From: Thermoanaerobaculia bacterium
GTDB taxonomy: Bacteria > Acidobacteriota > Thermoanaerobaculia > Multivoradales > Multivoraceae
Length of the DNA stretch: 64,000 bases
NCBI GenBank assembly: GCA_022826745.1
Contig: JAJDUI010000027.1
Location: 124,001 to 188,000 of the forward strand
Direction of reading: 5' to 3'
The position numbers and the translations under genes are program-made. Of this stretch, positions 36,306-46,230 are shown in pieces (positions within the stretch are counted from its first letter, which is position 1; every line of letters starts with the position of its first letter). The notes under the pieces were generated by a model. That model saw nothing but the letters and a program-made list of their open reading frames with translations, did not search any database and had not been told where the DNA came from.

Positions 36306-37357
36306 GGCCGGGAGCCGCCGCGATCGTGGAACGCGGCGTCTATCGACTCCCGGTAGGGCGGCCGGAGCACGCCGGCGTCCGTGATCAGGGCGGCCACGAG
36401 TTCCGCGGGCGTGACGTCGAAGGCCAGGTTCAGAGCTTCGGTGTCGCGGGGAGCGATCCGCTTGCCGAAGGCGTGGACCACCTCGTCCGCGTCGCGCTCC
36501 TCGATCGGGATGTCGGCGCCGGAGGCCGTGTCTCGGTCGATCGTCGACAGGGGCGCCGCGACGTAGAAGGGTACTCCGTGCCGCGCCGCGAGCACGGCGA
36601 CGGGGTAGGTGCCAACCTTGTTCGCGACGTCCCCGTTGGCGGCGACCCGGTCCGCGCCGACGACGATCTTCTGGACCCAGCCCCGCGCGATGATCGCGCC
36701 GGCGCTGTTGTCCGTGATGAGGCGATGAGGGATCTTGAGCCGCGCCAGCTCCCAGGTGGTCAGCCGCGAGCCCTGGAGCAGCGGCCGCGTCTCGTCGACC
36801 CACACGCTCGCCAGCCGGCCAGCCGACCAGGCCGCTTCGACGACGCCGATCGCGGTGCCGTAGCCAGCCGTCGCCAGGGCACCGGCGTTGCAGTGCGTCA
36901 GAACCCGGTCGCCCTCCTCGAACAGCTCCCGGCCGAACGCGCCGATGCGGCGGTTCGCCTCGATGTCCTCGTCGTGCAGGTCGCAGGCCCAGGCGAGCAG
37001 CCGGGCGCGCAACTCCCGCCCGTTGCCACCTTCGACGACGCGGTCGCGGAGCGCGCGGCCCTGGTCCAGGGCCCATCGCAGGTTGACCGCCGTCGGCCGT
37101 GTCGAGAGGAGGAGGTCATGGGCCGCGTCGAAATCGCCGACGCCCAGCACCAGGCCGTAGGCTGCGGCGACGCCGATGGCGGGCGCCCCGCGCACCGAGA
37201 GGCGGCGAATCGCCTCCGCCACGTCCTCAGGCCGCCTGCAATGGAGCCACGCCTCCTGCTCGGGGAGCAACGTCTGATCGAGCAGCAGGAGTTCGTCACC
37301 GGCCCAGTGCATGGGCGAGAAGCCCCGCTCCGCTACCTCAGGTTCCACCGGCGCCAT
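36302..37357 (-). CDS. mtnA: Methylthioribose-1-phosphate isomerase
   Basis: Methionine salvage: converts 5-methylthioribose-1-phosphate to the ribulose form. Homologous to eIF2B subunits. 351 residues; VRGAPAIGVAAAYGLVLG, LTHCNAGALATAGYGTAIGVV with the catalytic cysteine region, and VGADRVAANGDVANKVGTYP with the catalytic Asp. The following DUF2332 gene overlaps it. It lies 19 bp after the end of the TonB receptor gene on the same strand. Confidence 0.93.
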   Translation of the reverse strand: MAPVEPEVAERGFSPMHWAGDELLLLDQTLLPEQEAWLHCRRPEDVAEAIRRLSVRGAPAIGVAAAYGLVLGVGDFDAAHDLLLSTRPTAVNLRWALDQGRALRDRVVEGGNGRELRARLLAWACDLHDEDIEANRRIGAFGRELFEEGDRVLTHCNAGALATAGYGTAIGVVEAAWSAGRLASVWVDETRPLLQGSRLTTWELARLKIPHRLITDNSAGAIIARGWVQKIVVGADRVAANGDVANKVGTYPVAVLAARHGVPFYVAAPLSTIDRDTASGADIPIEERDADEVVHAFGKRIAPRDTEALNLAFDVTPAELVAALITDAGVLRPPYRESIDAAFHDRGGSRP

Positions 37358-37376
37358 GCGCGAAGCGTAGCGCCAG

Positions 37377-39980
37377 TCAGAACGAGAAGGTCACCGTCAT
37401 CGAAACGGACCGCGACGCCCCGAGCCAGGCCGCGTTCTCGGTGATCGCGGAGAGGTAGGCCTCGTCGAGGACGTTGTTCGCCACCAGCGAGAACTCCGTT
37501 GAGCGAAGGAGCTCGCTCAGCACTTCGCCTGAGAAGGTGAGGTAGGCGTCCACCATCCAGTACTCGTCCGTGGTCCAGTCGGCGAGCAGGCTGACCCGCC
37601 GCGGCGACGTGTACTTGGCGCTGATGCCGGCGGTCAGGGGGCCGGAGCGGTCGAGGGAGATGACCCAGAGTCGATCCGGCACGCCGGTGACGTCCGTCCC
37701 GGGCATGATGTTCTGGTTCGCGTCGACCAGCGGGTCGCCGCTGCCGACGTACTCGGAGTTGTTCAGCGTGTAGGCGGTGTAGAGGGAGAGCTGGTGGGGC
37801 ATCTGCACCGTCGCCGAGAGTTCGACGCCGCTCGTCTCGATGCCGCCGGCGTTGAAGTAGGCCCCGCCCCCCGGAATCAGGTAGTTGGGCCCGGCCGGCG
37901 TCTGCGGCCCGAGGTAGAAGATCCGGTTGTCGAAGTCGATCACGTAACCGGTGGCGCTCAGCGCGATCCGTTCGGCCGAGTACTGCAGCCCGACGTCGAT
38001 GTTGGAGGCGGTCTCGGGCTTGAGCGCGTCGAGGCTGCGCCCCGGCACCTCCAGCAGCGTGCTGCCGATCGCCCTGAAGTTCTCGGCGTAGCCGGCGAAG
38101 AGATCCAAGCCCTCGACCGGCGTTTCCCAGGTGACGCCGCCCGAGAAGAGCACACTCGAATCCGAATCGACCGTCAGGTCCGGATCGAAGTGGAACTGGT
38201 CCTCGCGTTCGACGTCGACGAGGTACTGCTTGGCGCCGCCGGTCAGGGTGAAGCGGCCCACGTAGAGCGTCTCCTCCGCGTACAGCATCATGATGCTCTG
38301 CGGGAACTCCCACTCGTACTGGTGCCAGTACGGCGTCGCCTTCCACTGGAAGTTGATTACCGGATCGAGGATCTGGTGCCAGTCCCGGCCGAGGCCTCGC
38401 TTCGAGTCCTCGTACCAGATGCCGGCGCGCAGCTTGCTCCCGGCGTTGCCGATCGTCGTGAGCCATTCCTCGTCGAGCGTCACGCCGACGCGGTCCTTCG
38501 CGTAGTGACTGTGGCGGTAGGACTGCACCGCGGTGGCGCCCGGATGGCACGCGGGATCGACCTCCGGGCCGCCCGGGCCGTAGTAGTTGAAGAGGAAGGA
38601 GGACGTACAGCCCGGCGCCGGCCCCACCGAGGCGCCGTCGGGGCCGATGAAACGGATCAGCCCGAGCTGCGAGCCGCCCCGCACCGTGGGTCCGCCGAAC
38701 AGTTCCGATTCGGCGCCGCCCCCGTCGTCGGTGAGGTCGACGATGTAAGGCGGCAGCCAGTCCCCGCGGCCGCGGTTGCGATGGAAGTAGCCGGCCAGGC
38801 TCAGCGAAAGCTCCTCGCCGAACGACCAGTCGGCCTTCAGGTAGCCGAACGTGTTACTGCGCCGGGTCTGCCAGCCGCGCCGGTAGAACTGGTTCAGGTA
38901 CGGCACGCCCGGCCAGTCGCCGATCAGGCGGTCCCAGCGGGGGTTGGCCCGGAAGTCGCTCTCGCTGTAGAGCCGCTGGTAGACGTCCTCGTGGATGTTG
39001 TCGTACGAGACGTAGCTCGTGAGATCGACGCGGCCATGGGACGAGACCAGCTTCATCGCGACGTGCTCGCGCGAGTTCAGCGCGGAGCCCTCCATCCAGT
39101 CGGTCGCTTCCTGGCGGGTCGCCGCGAACCAGGCGCGGGTGTTGCCGCCGAAGATCGGCCCGGTGTCGACGCGCATGAAGAAGCGCTGGCCCTGGTTCTG
39201 GCCCAGCGTCATGGACGCCGTGTACGCCCGCTCATCCGCCGGATCGTCGGTCAGGTAGTTGAACGTGCCCCCCAGGGCCTCGACGGAACGCGAGCTGATG
39301 TCGGCGGTCCCCTGGGACACCTCGACGCCGCCTAGGTTCATCGGGTCGAGTAAGCGGTTCGCCTTCGCTCCGCTCCAGTAGTCCGACGTGCCGTTCGGGA
39401 AGCCGTCGATCGTCGTGCCGATCTGCACGTCATTGATCGTCACCTGGAAGCCGCGCATGGCGACGTTGCTCGACCAGTCGTCGAAGCCGTAGGAGTCACC
39501 CTCCTGGACCGAGACACCCGGCAGGTTGTCCACGACCGACGTCACCGCGGTGATGTTGGACTGCTGCCGGATCATCGGTTGGGAGACGAGGTTCCTCGCG
39601 AAGGTCCGCGGCTCCTCGGCCACGACCGTGACGGTCTCCAGGAGCCTCGCGACCTGCAGGACGAGCCGGACGTTCTCGGTGGCGCCCGCCTCGAGCGAGA
39701 CCGGCGTCTCGGCTGTCTCGAAGCCCAGCAGAGACGCCGTGACGACGTAGTCGCCGGCCGCGAGACCGGCGCTGGCGTAGGCGCCGTCGCCCTGCGTGAT
39801 GCGCTCCTGGCGCACGCCCGGGCCGGTCACCGTCACGGTTACGCCGGGCAGCGGGTTGCCGTCCGCGTCGTCGACGACGCCCTCGATGGTTCCTGTTGTC
39901 TGAGCCGTCGCGGCCGTGGCGAGCGACAGCAGCAGGGCGGCGAGAGCCAGGCGTCCTGGCCTGCGGTGTGGGGCGTCCAT
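37377..39980 (-). CDS. TonB-dependent outer-membrane receptor with regulatory N-terminal domain
   Basis: 867 residues. A signal peptide (LALAALLLSLATAATAQ) is followed by a carboxypeptidase-regulatory-like domain (GTIEGVVDDADGNPLPGVTVTV, about 25-110), a plug domain with SVVDNLPGVSV, and a beta-barrel of alternating aromatic strands ending in VSMTVTFSF, the outer-membrane targeting C terminus. ATG 39980 has a GGGAGG 11 nt upstream; a TTG at 39998 extends the frame but includes that ribosome-binding site. The cargo is unknown. It lies directly downstream of tmRNA on the same strand. Confidence 0.9.
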   Translation of the reverse strand: MDAPHRRPGRLALAALLLSLATAATAQTTGTIEGVVDDADGNPLPGVTVTVTGPGVRQERITQGDGAYASAGLAAGDYVVTASLLGFETAETPVSLEAGATENVRLVLQVARLLETVTVVAEEPRTFARNLVSQPMIRQQSNITAVTSVVDNLPGVSVQEGDSYGFDDWSSNVAMRGFQVTINDVQIGTTIDGFPNGTSDYWSGAKANRLLDPMNLGGVEVSQGTADISSRSVEALGGTFNYLTDDPADERAYTASMTLGQNQGQRFFMRVDTGPIFGGNTRAWFAATRQEATDWMEGSALNSREHVAMKLVSSHGRVDLTSYVSYDNIHEDVYQRLYSESDFRANPRWDRLIGDWPGVPYLNQFYRRGWQTRRSNTFGYLKADWSFGEELSLSLAGYFHRNRGRGDWLPPYIVDLTDDGGGAESELFGGPTVRGGSQLGLIRFIGPDGASVGPAPGCTSSFLFNYYGPGGPEVDPACHPGATAVQSYRHSHYAKDRVGVTLDEEWLTTIGNAGSKLRAGIWYEDSKRGLGRDWHQILDPVINFQWKATPYWHQYEWEFPQSIMMLYAEETLYVGRFTLTGGAKQYLVDVEREDQFHFDPDLTVDSDSSVLFSGGVTWETPVEGLDLFAGYAENFRAIGSTLLEVPGRSLDALKPETASNIDVGLQYSAERIALSATGYVIDFDNRIFYLGPQTPAGPNYLIPGGGAYFNAGGIETSGVELSATVQMPHQLSLYTAYTLNNSEYVGSGDPLVDANQNIMPGTDVTGVPDRLWVISLDRSGPLTAGISAKYTSPRRVSLLADWTTDEYWMVDAYLTFSGEVLSELLRSTEFSLVANNVLDEAYLSAITENAAWLGASRSVSMTVTFSF

Positions 39981-40042
39981 CGGTCCAACACCTCCCAAAT
40001 GGTAGGTCCGTTCCGGCCATTATGGCCCGACCGATGGATGAA

Positions 40043-40389
40043 TGGTGGAGGCGGTGGGAATCGAACCCACGTCCGCGAGACTCGGCGCGAGGGATCTACG
40101 TGCGTAGCCTTCACTCGATCAGTCGCCGCCGGCTTGGGTAGAAGGCCACCACGGCCCGCGGTCTAGCTCCGAAGTGATCCGGCCTGAGTTCGGAGCCGCG
40201 CTCAGGCGTTTGATCCACTTTGAGTGTCGCTCCTGACGGCGCCGCGAATCAAGGCTCCGGCAGGACCGTGACGGCTTCTAAGCCGCCAGTGCCAATTCGT
40301 CGTTGGCGAGTGTAAAGGTCCGGTTTACGAGACGGACTCGGCACGCAACCCCCGAACCGCATGATCTCCCGTCGAAGCCATGCGCCCCC
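40043..40389 (-). ncRNA. ssrA: tmRNA (SsrA)
   Basis: Rescues stalled ribosomes. On the minus strand the 5' end GGGGGCG-CATGGCTTCGACGG pairs with the 3' CGCCTCC before A-CCA to form the acceptor. The TGGGTTCGATTCCCACC T-arm lies near the 3' end. The tag frame at 40307-40278 reads ANDELALAA followed by TAG, only nine codons. About 347 nt. An encoded CCA is present at 40043-40045. Confidence 0.95.
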
Positions 40390-40422
40390 AGGGACCGGTG
40401 ATTCTACACCAGGCGCACGCTC

Positions 40423-43125
40423 CTAGAACGTGAACCCGAGCTTCAGGCGGAACTCACGCGGTACGAGGTAGCCGCCGGCACTTGAGCTCGCCCTGCCGTT
40501 GGCGAGATTCACCGACACCTGGTCCTGCTCGTTGGTCGCGTTCGCCACCTCGAAGCCGAGTTTCCCCGTGAAGGCGCCGCGAATCGGGAAGTCCCAGGCG
40601 GCGGCGACTCCCAGCGTCATCGTGTCGGGGAGCTTCTGGGCGTCGCGGGGCTCGACGTAGGCCCAGGTGTTGATCCGGGCGCCCGAAACGGGATGCAGCA
40701 CGGCCGTGCTCGGCCGCAGCCCCCACCGCCGGCCCGCCTGGGCGTTGACGATGGCGCTCGCGACCACGCTCTGGTTGCCGATGTCCCAGCGCTTGACCCC
40801 GATGACGTGGGCCACGTACTCGCGATCGGTGTTCAGCCGGCCGTCGAGATTCATCGACGTGGGGTTGATAACGCCGGTCCCGCGCTGGATTCCACCGAGG
40901 CCCTCGAACTCGTTGCCCTGGGCGTTGAGATCGTCTTCGTTGCCCTCGAGCTTGCCTACTGTCAGGTCGGTCCGAAGCGACCAGCCTCCGCGGAAGTAGC
41001 GGTTGGCCGCGAGCATCACTCCCTGGTAGTCGCGGAAGAGCTGGGGCCGGTTGACGATCTGTCTGAAGATCCGGCCGTCGGCGTCGTACTGGTCGTTGGC
41101 CTGGTAGAGGTCATGGGCCTCGTTCCACATCAGCCGCGAGGTGAACACCCAGTTGGGGGCGAACTGCCAGTCCACACCGACCGAGACCTCGTCCTTGAAC
41201 CAGGGCTCGACCGCCTGGATCTCGTTGTCGTTGGCCGCGATGAAACTCCGCTGGAAGATGTCGTACCTCTGGGTTGCCGGATTCCATCCGAACTGGTCGA
41301 AGGTGTTCAGGCCGTTGGTGCCGCGGGTGAAGTGACGGAAGGCGAGGTCCAGCGGGAAGATCCGCACGGCGCGCCCGGCGGTCGCCCGAACGAGGAGCCT
41401 GCCGTCGGCGTTGACGTCGTAGACCGCCGAGAACCGCGGCGCGGCCCTCCGGTAGTCGTTGACCTGCTCGCCGACGTTGTTGGTCACCTTCTGATCGTCG
41501 AAGCGGAGCCCCGCGGTGACCACCCAGTGATCTCCGATGCTGATGCGGTCCTGGACGTGGATAGCACGCATCGGGCTCTCGTATCTCGATATGCCGTCTC
41601 CCCCCGGCGACACGTAGACGCGCTTGTTCACGGGTGTCGTGAAGCCGCTCGGCGAGTTCACGTCGTAGCCGCGGCCGCGGTAGTCGGTGACGAGGTCGGC
41701 CTTCGCGTTGTAGAACATCGTGTGTTCATCGATCCCGAAGCGCCACTCGTGGTCGCCCCGGAAGTAGGACCCTGCGAGGTTGATCTGCTCGCGGGGAAAG
41801 TCGTTGAAGCCGTCGCCGTTGGCCGCCGCGTTCCCGTTGTAGCGACGGTTGTCGTTGAGGTCCTGGTAGCGGAAGTTGGTGGCGAGCGGGCTGTCCGGCG
41901 GAGCGTTGGGGTCGATCTCCCGGTGATTCGTCACCCCGCGCGTCAGCTTGTCCGTGCTGTCCGCGATCTTGACCTCGAGGAAGAGGCTCCGGGTGGCGCT
42001 GAAGTTCCAGGCGGCGCTGGCGAGCTTGCTGTCGATCTCCGTCACCGAGAGGGAGTAGATATCCCCGCTGTTTCCCGCGCCCTGGAAGTCGGCCGGCGCC
42101 GTGAGGCCGGTGAGCGAGAAGTGGTGCCGGTCTCCGGCCTGGACGTTGAACTTGCCGACGACCGGCTCGCCCCTCGAAGCCGTCTCGACGACGAAACCGG
42201 TGTTGGTCACGCTGTAATAGCCGTCGAAGCTCTCACCGGTGGAGACGAAGAACCACGCCCGGTCGCGCCAGAGGGGGCCTCCGAGTGAGGCCTCCCAGGA
42301 GTTGAGCTGCTCGTCCGGGCGAGGGAGGTCCGGAGCGACCTCGGAGACGGCGCGCCAGGTGGGGTTCTGGCCGATGAAGAGCGCATCGCCGTGGAAGTCG
42401 TTCGTGCCCGACTTGATGACGGTGTTGACGATCCCGCTGGTGGAGCGGCCGTACTCGGCGCCGTTCCCGGCGACCTGCACGCTGATCGCGGCCGTCGAGG
42501 TGGTCGGCAGGTTGAAGCGGAACTCGCCGCCGCGCCGGGTCTGGCTGATGTCGACGCCCTCGATGAACGAGCCCACTTCGTAGGTCAGGCCTCCTGGCGT
42601 GGCCATGAAGCTGCTGTCGTTGTTCGTGTTGCGCGAAGTGACCCCGGGAAGCTGATGCACGGCCGATCCGTACGAGCGGCTGGAGAACGCCACTTCCTCG
42701 GTGACCTCGGCGCTCAACGTCGCCGTCAAGGTGGTCTCGAACTTGCTGATCAGGGGCGCCTCGGCGGTCACCGTGATCGCTTCTGCGGTCTCGGAGCGCA
42801 GCTCGAGGTCGATGCCGCGGCGCTCTCCGACCTGCAACTGCGTCGTTACTGTGGCCTGGCCCAGGCCCTCGAGCGCGCCGTGGACCTCATAGGCGCCCGG
42901 CGGCAGGACGGCGAAGCGGTAGTTCCCGTCGGCGTCGGTGATTGCCGTCCTGGTTCCCTGGGGACCGGTCAGGGTCACCGTGACGCCGGGCAGGGCCCCG
43001 CCCTGAGCGTCGAGGGCGCTGCCCTCGATCGTCCCCGTCTGCGGACCGTCGGCCCACAGGGAGAAGGGAACGCTGAGAACGAGGGTGATGGCAAGGGGAA
43101 GGAGCGACGGACTGGGTGCTTTCAT
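40423..43125 (-). CDS. TonB-dependent outer-membrane receptor with regulatory N-terminal domain (second)
   Basis: 900 residues. Signal peptide (LLPLAITLVLSVPFSLWA), carboxypeptidase-regulatory-like domain GTIEGSALDAQGGALPGVTVTL, then AVHQLPGVTSRN in the plug, and a barrel ending EFRLKLGFTF. ATG 43125 has GGGAGG 8 nt before it. It shares only domain layout with the receptor at 37377-39980; the sequences are not close duplicates. tmRNA lies between the two. Such large receptors with this N-terminal domain are characteristic of Acidobacteriota. Confidence 0.9.
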   Translation of the reverse strand: MKAPSPSLLPLAITLVLSVPFSLWADGPQTGTIEGSALDAQGGALPGVTVTLTGPQGTRTAITDADGNYRFAVLPPGAYEVHGALEGLGQATVTTQLQVGERRGIDLELRSETAEAITVTAEAPLISKFETTLTATLSAEVTEEVAFSSRSYGSAVHQLPGVTSRNTNNDSSFMATPGGLTYEVGSFIEGVDISQTRRGGEFRFNLPTTSTAAISVQVAGNGAEYGRSTSGIVNTVIKSGTNDFHGDALFIGQNPTWRAVSEVAPDLPRPDEQLNSWEASLGGPLWRDRAWFFVSTGESFDGYYSVTNTGFVVETASRGEPVVGKFNVQAGDRHHFSLTGLTAPADFQGAGNSGDIYSLSVTEIDSKLASAAWNFSATRSLFLEVKIADSTDKLTRGVTNHREIDPNAPPDSPLATNFRYQDLNDNRRYNGNAAANGDGFNDFPREQINLAGSYFRGDHEWRFGIDEHTMFYNAKADLVTDYRGRGYDVNSPSGFTTPVNKRVYVSPGGDGISRYESPMRAIHVQDRISIGDHWVVTAGLRFDDQKVTNNVGEQVNDYRRAAPRFSAVYDVNADGRLLVRATAGRAVRIFPLDLAFRHFTRGTNGLNTFDQFGWNPATQRYDIFQRSFIAANDNEIQAVEPWFKDEVSVGVDWQFAPNWVFTSRLMWNEAHDLYQANDQYDADGRIFRQIVNRPQLFRDYQGVMLAANRYFRGGWSLRTDLTVGKLEGNEDDLNAQGNEFEGLGGIQRGTGVINPTSMNLDGRLNTDREYVAHVIGVKRWDIGNQSVVASAIVNAQAGRRWGLRPSTAVLHPVSGARINTWAYVEPRDAQKLPDTMTLGVAAAWDFPIRGAFTGKLGFEVANATNEQDQVSVNLANGRASSSAGGYLVPREFRLKLGFTF

Positions 43126-43292
43126 GGGGTCGCCTCCCGGGTCGTTGGCCTTCTGGCGGCCAGTTTCAAACAACGTACGGTTCTTCCACCGTAGTTTGAG
43201 CTGCGCAACCTGTCAAACGACAGGCCGGCACGACGCCCGAAGGGCCGGGTCGCGGGCGAGTCGGAGTGGCGCCATGGCGGCGCCCGAAGCCG

Positions 43293-43823
43293 CTAGCCGT
43301 CCACGGGAACGGGCGCGGGGCTCGCGTTCGGCGGCAGCCACGCGGGGCCCTTCGTCCGAGGGTGGTTGATCTCCCTGATCCCGACGTCGGAAGGCTGCCG
43401 GTAGATGCGCTCACGCACCCTCGCCGGGGGCGCGAAATCGCCGGCCTTCTCCCATGCCCGTTCGGCCCTGGTGTACCGCTGCTGCCGCGAGTAGAGATTG
43501 CCGAGCCATCCCCAGACCACCTTCGCGTCCGAGGCGCCGGCAAGACTCAGGGAGGTCTTGAGCGCCTTCCTGGCCGCCCGGTAGCGGCCCTGGCGGGTGA
43601 GGACCTGGCCCAGGGCGCATTGGGCTCGCCAGTCCCCCGGGTCGGCGGAGATGGCGCTCCGGATCGCCTGCTCGGAGGCGGCGGTCGCCTCCGCGGTCTG
43701 GCCGCTGCTCTCCACGTAGTCGCCTGCCTTGCAGGCGGCAACGCCCTCCTCGTCGCTTGCGAGGGCGGCCGACGCGACAAGAGCGGCACAGGTCGAGAAC
43801 ACGACGTGGCAGGCGATCTTCAC
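43293..43823 (-). CDS. Secreted TPR-like protein
   Basis: 176 residues with a signal peptide (ACHVVFSTCAALVASAALAS) and helical repeats resembling tetratricopeptide motifs: AASEQAIRSAISADPGDWRAQCALGQVLTRQGRYRAA split into two, followed by WGWLGNLYSRQQRYTRAERAWEKA. Pro-rich tail. GTG at 43823 puts the signal peptide in the right place; a TTG at 43850 would add nine residues. It follows the penicillin-acylase-like gene on the same strand, separated by an F2 repeat. Role unknown. Confidence 0.65.
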   Translation of the reverse strand: MKIACHVVFSTCAALVASAALASDEEGVAACKAGDYVESSGQTAEATAASEQAIRSAISADPGDWRAQCALGQVLTRQGRYRAARKALKTSLSLAGASDAKVVWGWLGNLYSRQQRYTRAERAWEKAGDFAPPARVRERIYRQPSDVGIREINHPRTKGPAWLPPNASPAPVPVDG

Positions 43824-43873
43824 GCTGTCAGTGTAGCGGAGCCCCGCCAAGGCGGGGCCGAACCACGGAGTTC

Positions 43874-43963
43874 CGCACTGGGTGCGCCGGCGCCCTCGCC
43901 GGCTAGTAGCCGCGGGTCTTCTGACCCGCGGAGAGCAACGCGCGGCGGAGCGGCGACCGCTTG
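43874..43963 (+). repeat. Short-hairpin repeat F2, copy 5 (extended variant)
   Basis: Begins TTCCGCACTGGGTGCG, then an extra hairpin GCCGGCG-CCCT-CGCCGGC, then GCGGGTC-TTCT-GACCCGC. After GGAGAGCAA the third hairpin CGCGGCGGAGCGG has a GGA loop. It lies directly after the stop of the leftward penicillin-acylase-like gene. Confidence 0.82.
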
Positions 43964-43964
43964 C

Positions 43965-46184
43965 TCAAGGGTCGGCCGGCCGGTAGGCCCGCGCCGTGTT
44001 GGCCTCCACGTCCTCCCAGTGGAGCCAGGCCGGCTTGAAGCGCCGTTCCGAGAGCAGCCTGGCCTGGTCGAAGAAGTGGGGCGACTCGGGGCGGTGGCTT
44101 TGGCCGTAGTGCAGGTAGCTCGCTCCGCGGGTCTTCTCTCCGAACTCGTAGACGGCCATGTAGGAGGCGCCGGTGGCGGCGTAGCGCAGTTTGCGCATCT
44201 CGCCGTTTTCGAGGGTGGTGGGCGGCGAGTGGTAGAGCGTGAAAGCGACGCCGAGGGGGCCGCGGACGCCGGCCAGCGGCAGGCTGGGTTCGTCGTCCGA
44301 GAAGGGAACGGCCCCGGCGGACGGCTGGTTGGCGTGGCGCTGGATGCGGTGGATGTCGCCGTAGGGCACGCGCCAGTCGCCGTAGAGCTCGGTGAGCTTC
44401 GAAGCGGCCCTCTCCAGGGCGACGAATCGCGCCGCCATGTCGTTCACGTACTCTGCCTTCAGGGTCTCCACGGGATAGCCGCGGCCGTACAGCTCCTCGT
44501 ACCAGCCGACCGCCAGGGTGGCCTGGGTGGAGGTCAGCGAACCCTTGAAGTCCCAGTCGAGCAGGTGCTCGAGGTAGGGGCGAACCCTGGCCGCGAGTTC
44601 CGGATCGGTACGTTCGAGCGTCTCGAGCCTGCGCGCATAAACGGGCAGCTCGGTCATCGGCCAGTAGAGGGTCGTGTCGTAGGCGAGGTCCTGGAAGTCC
44701 TCGAAGGTGATGTCCTCCGCGTTGCGGAGCAGGTAGCGGGCCACCTTGGCGCGGCGCTTGTCGTCGTGCTTGTCCTCGACCATGTAGGGCGGGAAGTCGA
44801 GCAGCGAGGGGTTGCCGTCGTCGGTGGTCGTGAAGGGCGTCGAGTTGCAGTTCTGGACGAAGCCGGACGGCGGGTTGAGGACCTGCGGCAGCTCCTCGAT
44901 CGGGTGGAACGGACCCCACTCGTTGTTCGGGTCGGCGCCGTCGACGGGCCCGGTCCAGTCGACCGACGGGTCGCGGCGGGCGAACGTGCCGTTGTACAGG
45001 TAGAAGATGTTGCCGTCGGCGTCGGCGTAGGTCGTGTTGAAGGTCTGCAGCAGTTGCATCGAGACGGCGGCGTACCACTCCTCGAAGGACCGCGCCTTGG
45101 CCTGGGCCAGCGCCTGGACCATGCGGCTGCCTTCGTAGAGGCGGGGGACGCGGACGGCCAGGTAGTGCCTGTCGTCCTCCCTGGCGATGATCGGGCCGTA
45201 GTGCGACCGCCGGAGCACGACTTCGCGCGGTTCGAGTTCGCCGTCGTCGCCGCGTACGTGGATCGTGGCGCGCCACTCCTCGGCATCGCGGTAGCCGTCG
45301 CCGTAGCGGTACTTGAGCGGGTCGCTCGGGTGGTCGAAGGTCAGGCGGTACGTGTCCGAGATGTCCGCGGCGTTGACCGTGTACGCCCAGCCCAGTCGCT
45401 CGTTGAAGCCGGCGGTGGGCAGGGGGCCGCCCGGGTACATGGCGCCCGAGAAGTTGAGTCCCTCGTCGCTCACCACGTGCATCTCCGTGAACATGCCCGA
45501 CCCGTACCAGGGCTGGTGGGGATTGATGAAGAGCATCGCGTTGCCGTCGCGGGTCTTCGACGGGGCGACGGCCCACTGGTTCGAGCCGACCGACGCGGCC
45601 AGCTCCTCCGCCAGCCGCGGGAGCCGGCCGCGCGGCGCGTGAGCGGCGCCGAGCAGCCGGCCCAGGATCATGTAGCGCTCGAAGGCGAGTACGTGGAACG
45701 GCTCCATCCGGTCGAGCAGGCGCGGCTCCTCCTCGGGGTGCCGTTCCAGGTAGTAGTTGTAGCCGGCGGCGAAGCCCTCGGCGATGCGCCGGATGTTCTC
45801 GGGCAGGTTCGGGAAGTCGCGGCGGGAGGTTCTGACCAGGTCGAAGAGGGCGACTTCCAGGTCGCTGCGGAACCCCGACTCGCCGACGACCTCCGCGTAG
45901 CGGCCGAGCGCCTTGATGTAGGTGTCCTCGAGCTGGAAGAAGTGGTCCTCGCACTGCGCCCAGGCGGAGCCGAAGGCGACCGCGGCGTCGGTCGAGGCCT
46001 TGATGTGCGGCACGCCCCACTCGTCGCGGTGAATGACGACGTCGGCGGCCCAGTCCGATGGGCTCTGCGGGCCGGTGGCCGGCTCTACCGATGGTTGGTG
46101 TTGCCCGCCTTCCGGACTGCCCGCGCAGCCGAGAGCCGCGAGCGCGACGGCCGCTGCGGCGACTCTCCTCGTCCATCGTTCCAT
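43965..46184 (-). CDS. Penicillin acylase-family lipoprotein (Ntn hydrolase)
   Basis: 739 residues. N-terminal lipobox-like ALGC at about residue 20, so probably an outer-membrane or periplasmic lipoprotein. The S45 Ntn-hydrolase motif GSNQWAVAPSKT has Ser201 as the probable N-terminal nucleophile after self-cleavage into alpha and beta chains; RDGNAMLFINPHQPW follows. Family members hydrolyse penicillins, acyl-homoserine lactones or other amides; the substrate here is unknown. The gene stands with no obvious operon partner other than the TPR-like gene downstream. Confidence 0.83.
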   Translation of the reverse strand: MERWTRRVAAAAVALAALGCAGSPEGGQHQPSVEPATGPQSPSDWAADVVIHRDEWGVPHIKASTDAAVAFGSAWAQCEDHFFQLEDTYIKALGRYAEVVGESGFRSDLEVALFDLVRTSRRDFPNLPENIRRIAEGFAAGYNYYLERHPEEEPRLLDRMEPFHVLAFERYMILGRLLGAAHAPRGRLPRLAEELAASVGSNQWAVAPSKTRDGNAMLFINPHQPWYGSGMFTEMHVVSDEGLNFSGAMYPGGPLPTAGFNERLGWAYTVNAADISDTYRLTFDHPSDPLKYRYGDGYRDAEEWRATIHVRGDDGELEPREVVLRRSHYGPIIAREDDRHYLAVRVPRLYEGSRMVQALAQAKARSFEEWYAAVSMQLLQTFNTTYADADGNIFYLYNGTFARRDPSVDWTGPVDGADPNNEWGPFHPIEELPQVLNPPSGFVQNCNSTPFTTTDDGNPSLLDFPPYMVEDKHDDKRRAKVARYLLRNAEDITFEDFQDLAYDTTLYWPMTELPVYARRLETLERTDPELAARVRPYLEHLLDWDFKGSLTSTQATLAVGWYEELYGRGYPVETLKAEYVNDMAARFVALERAASKLTELYGDWRVPYGDIHRIQRHANQPSAGAVPFSDDEPSLPLAGVRGPLGVAFTLYHSPPTTLENGEMRKLRYAATGASYMAVYEFGEKTRGASYLHYGQSHRPESPHFFDQARLLSERRFKPAWLHWEDVEANTARAYRPADP

Positions 46185-46230
46185 GGCGCCGCCGACGGTA
46201 TCGCGAAGACGTCCGCGGTCATGACGATGG

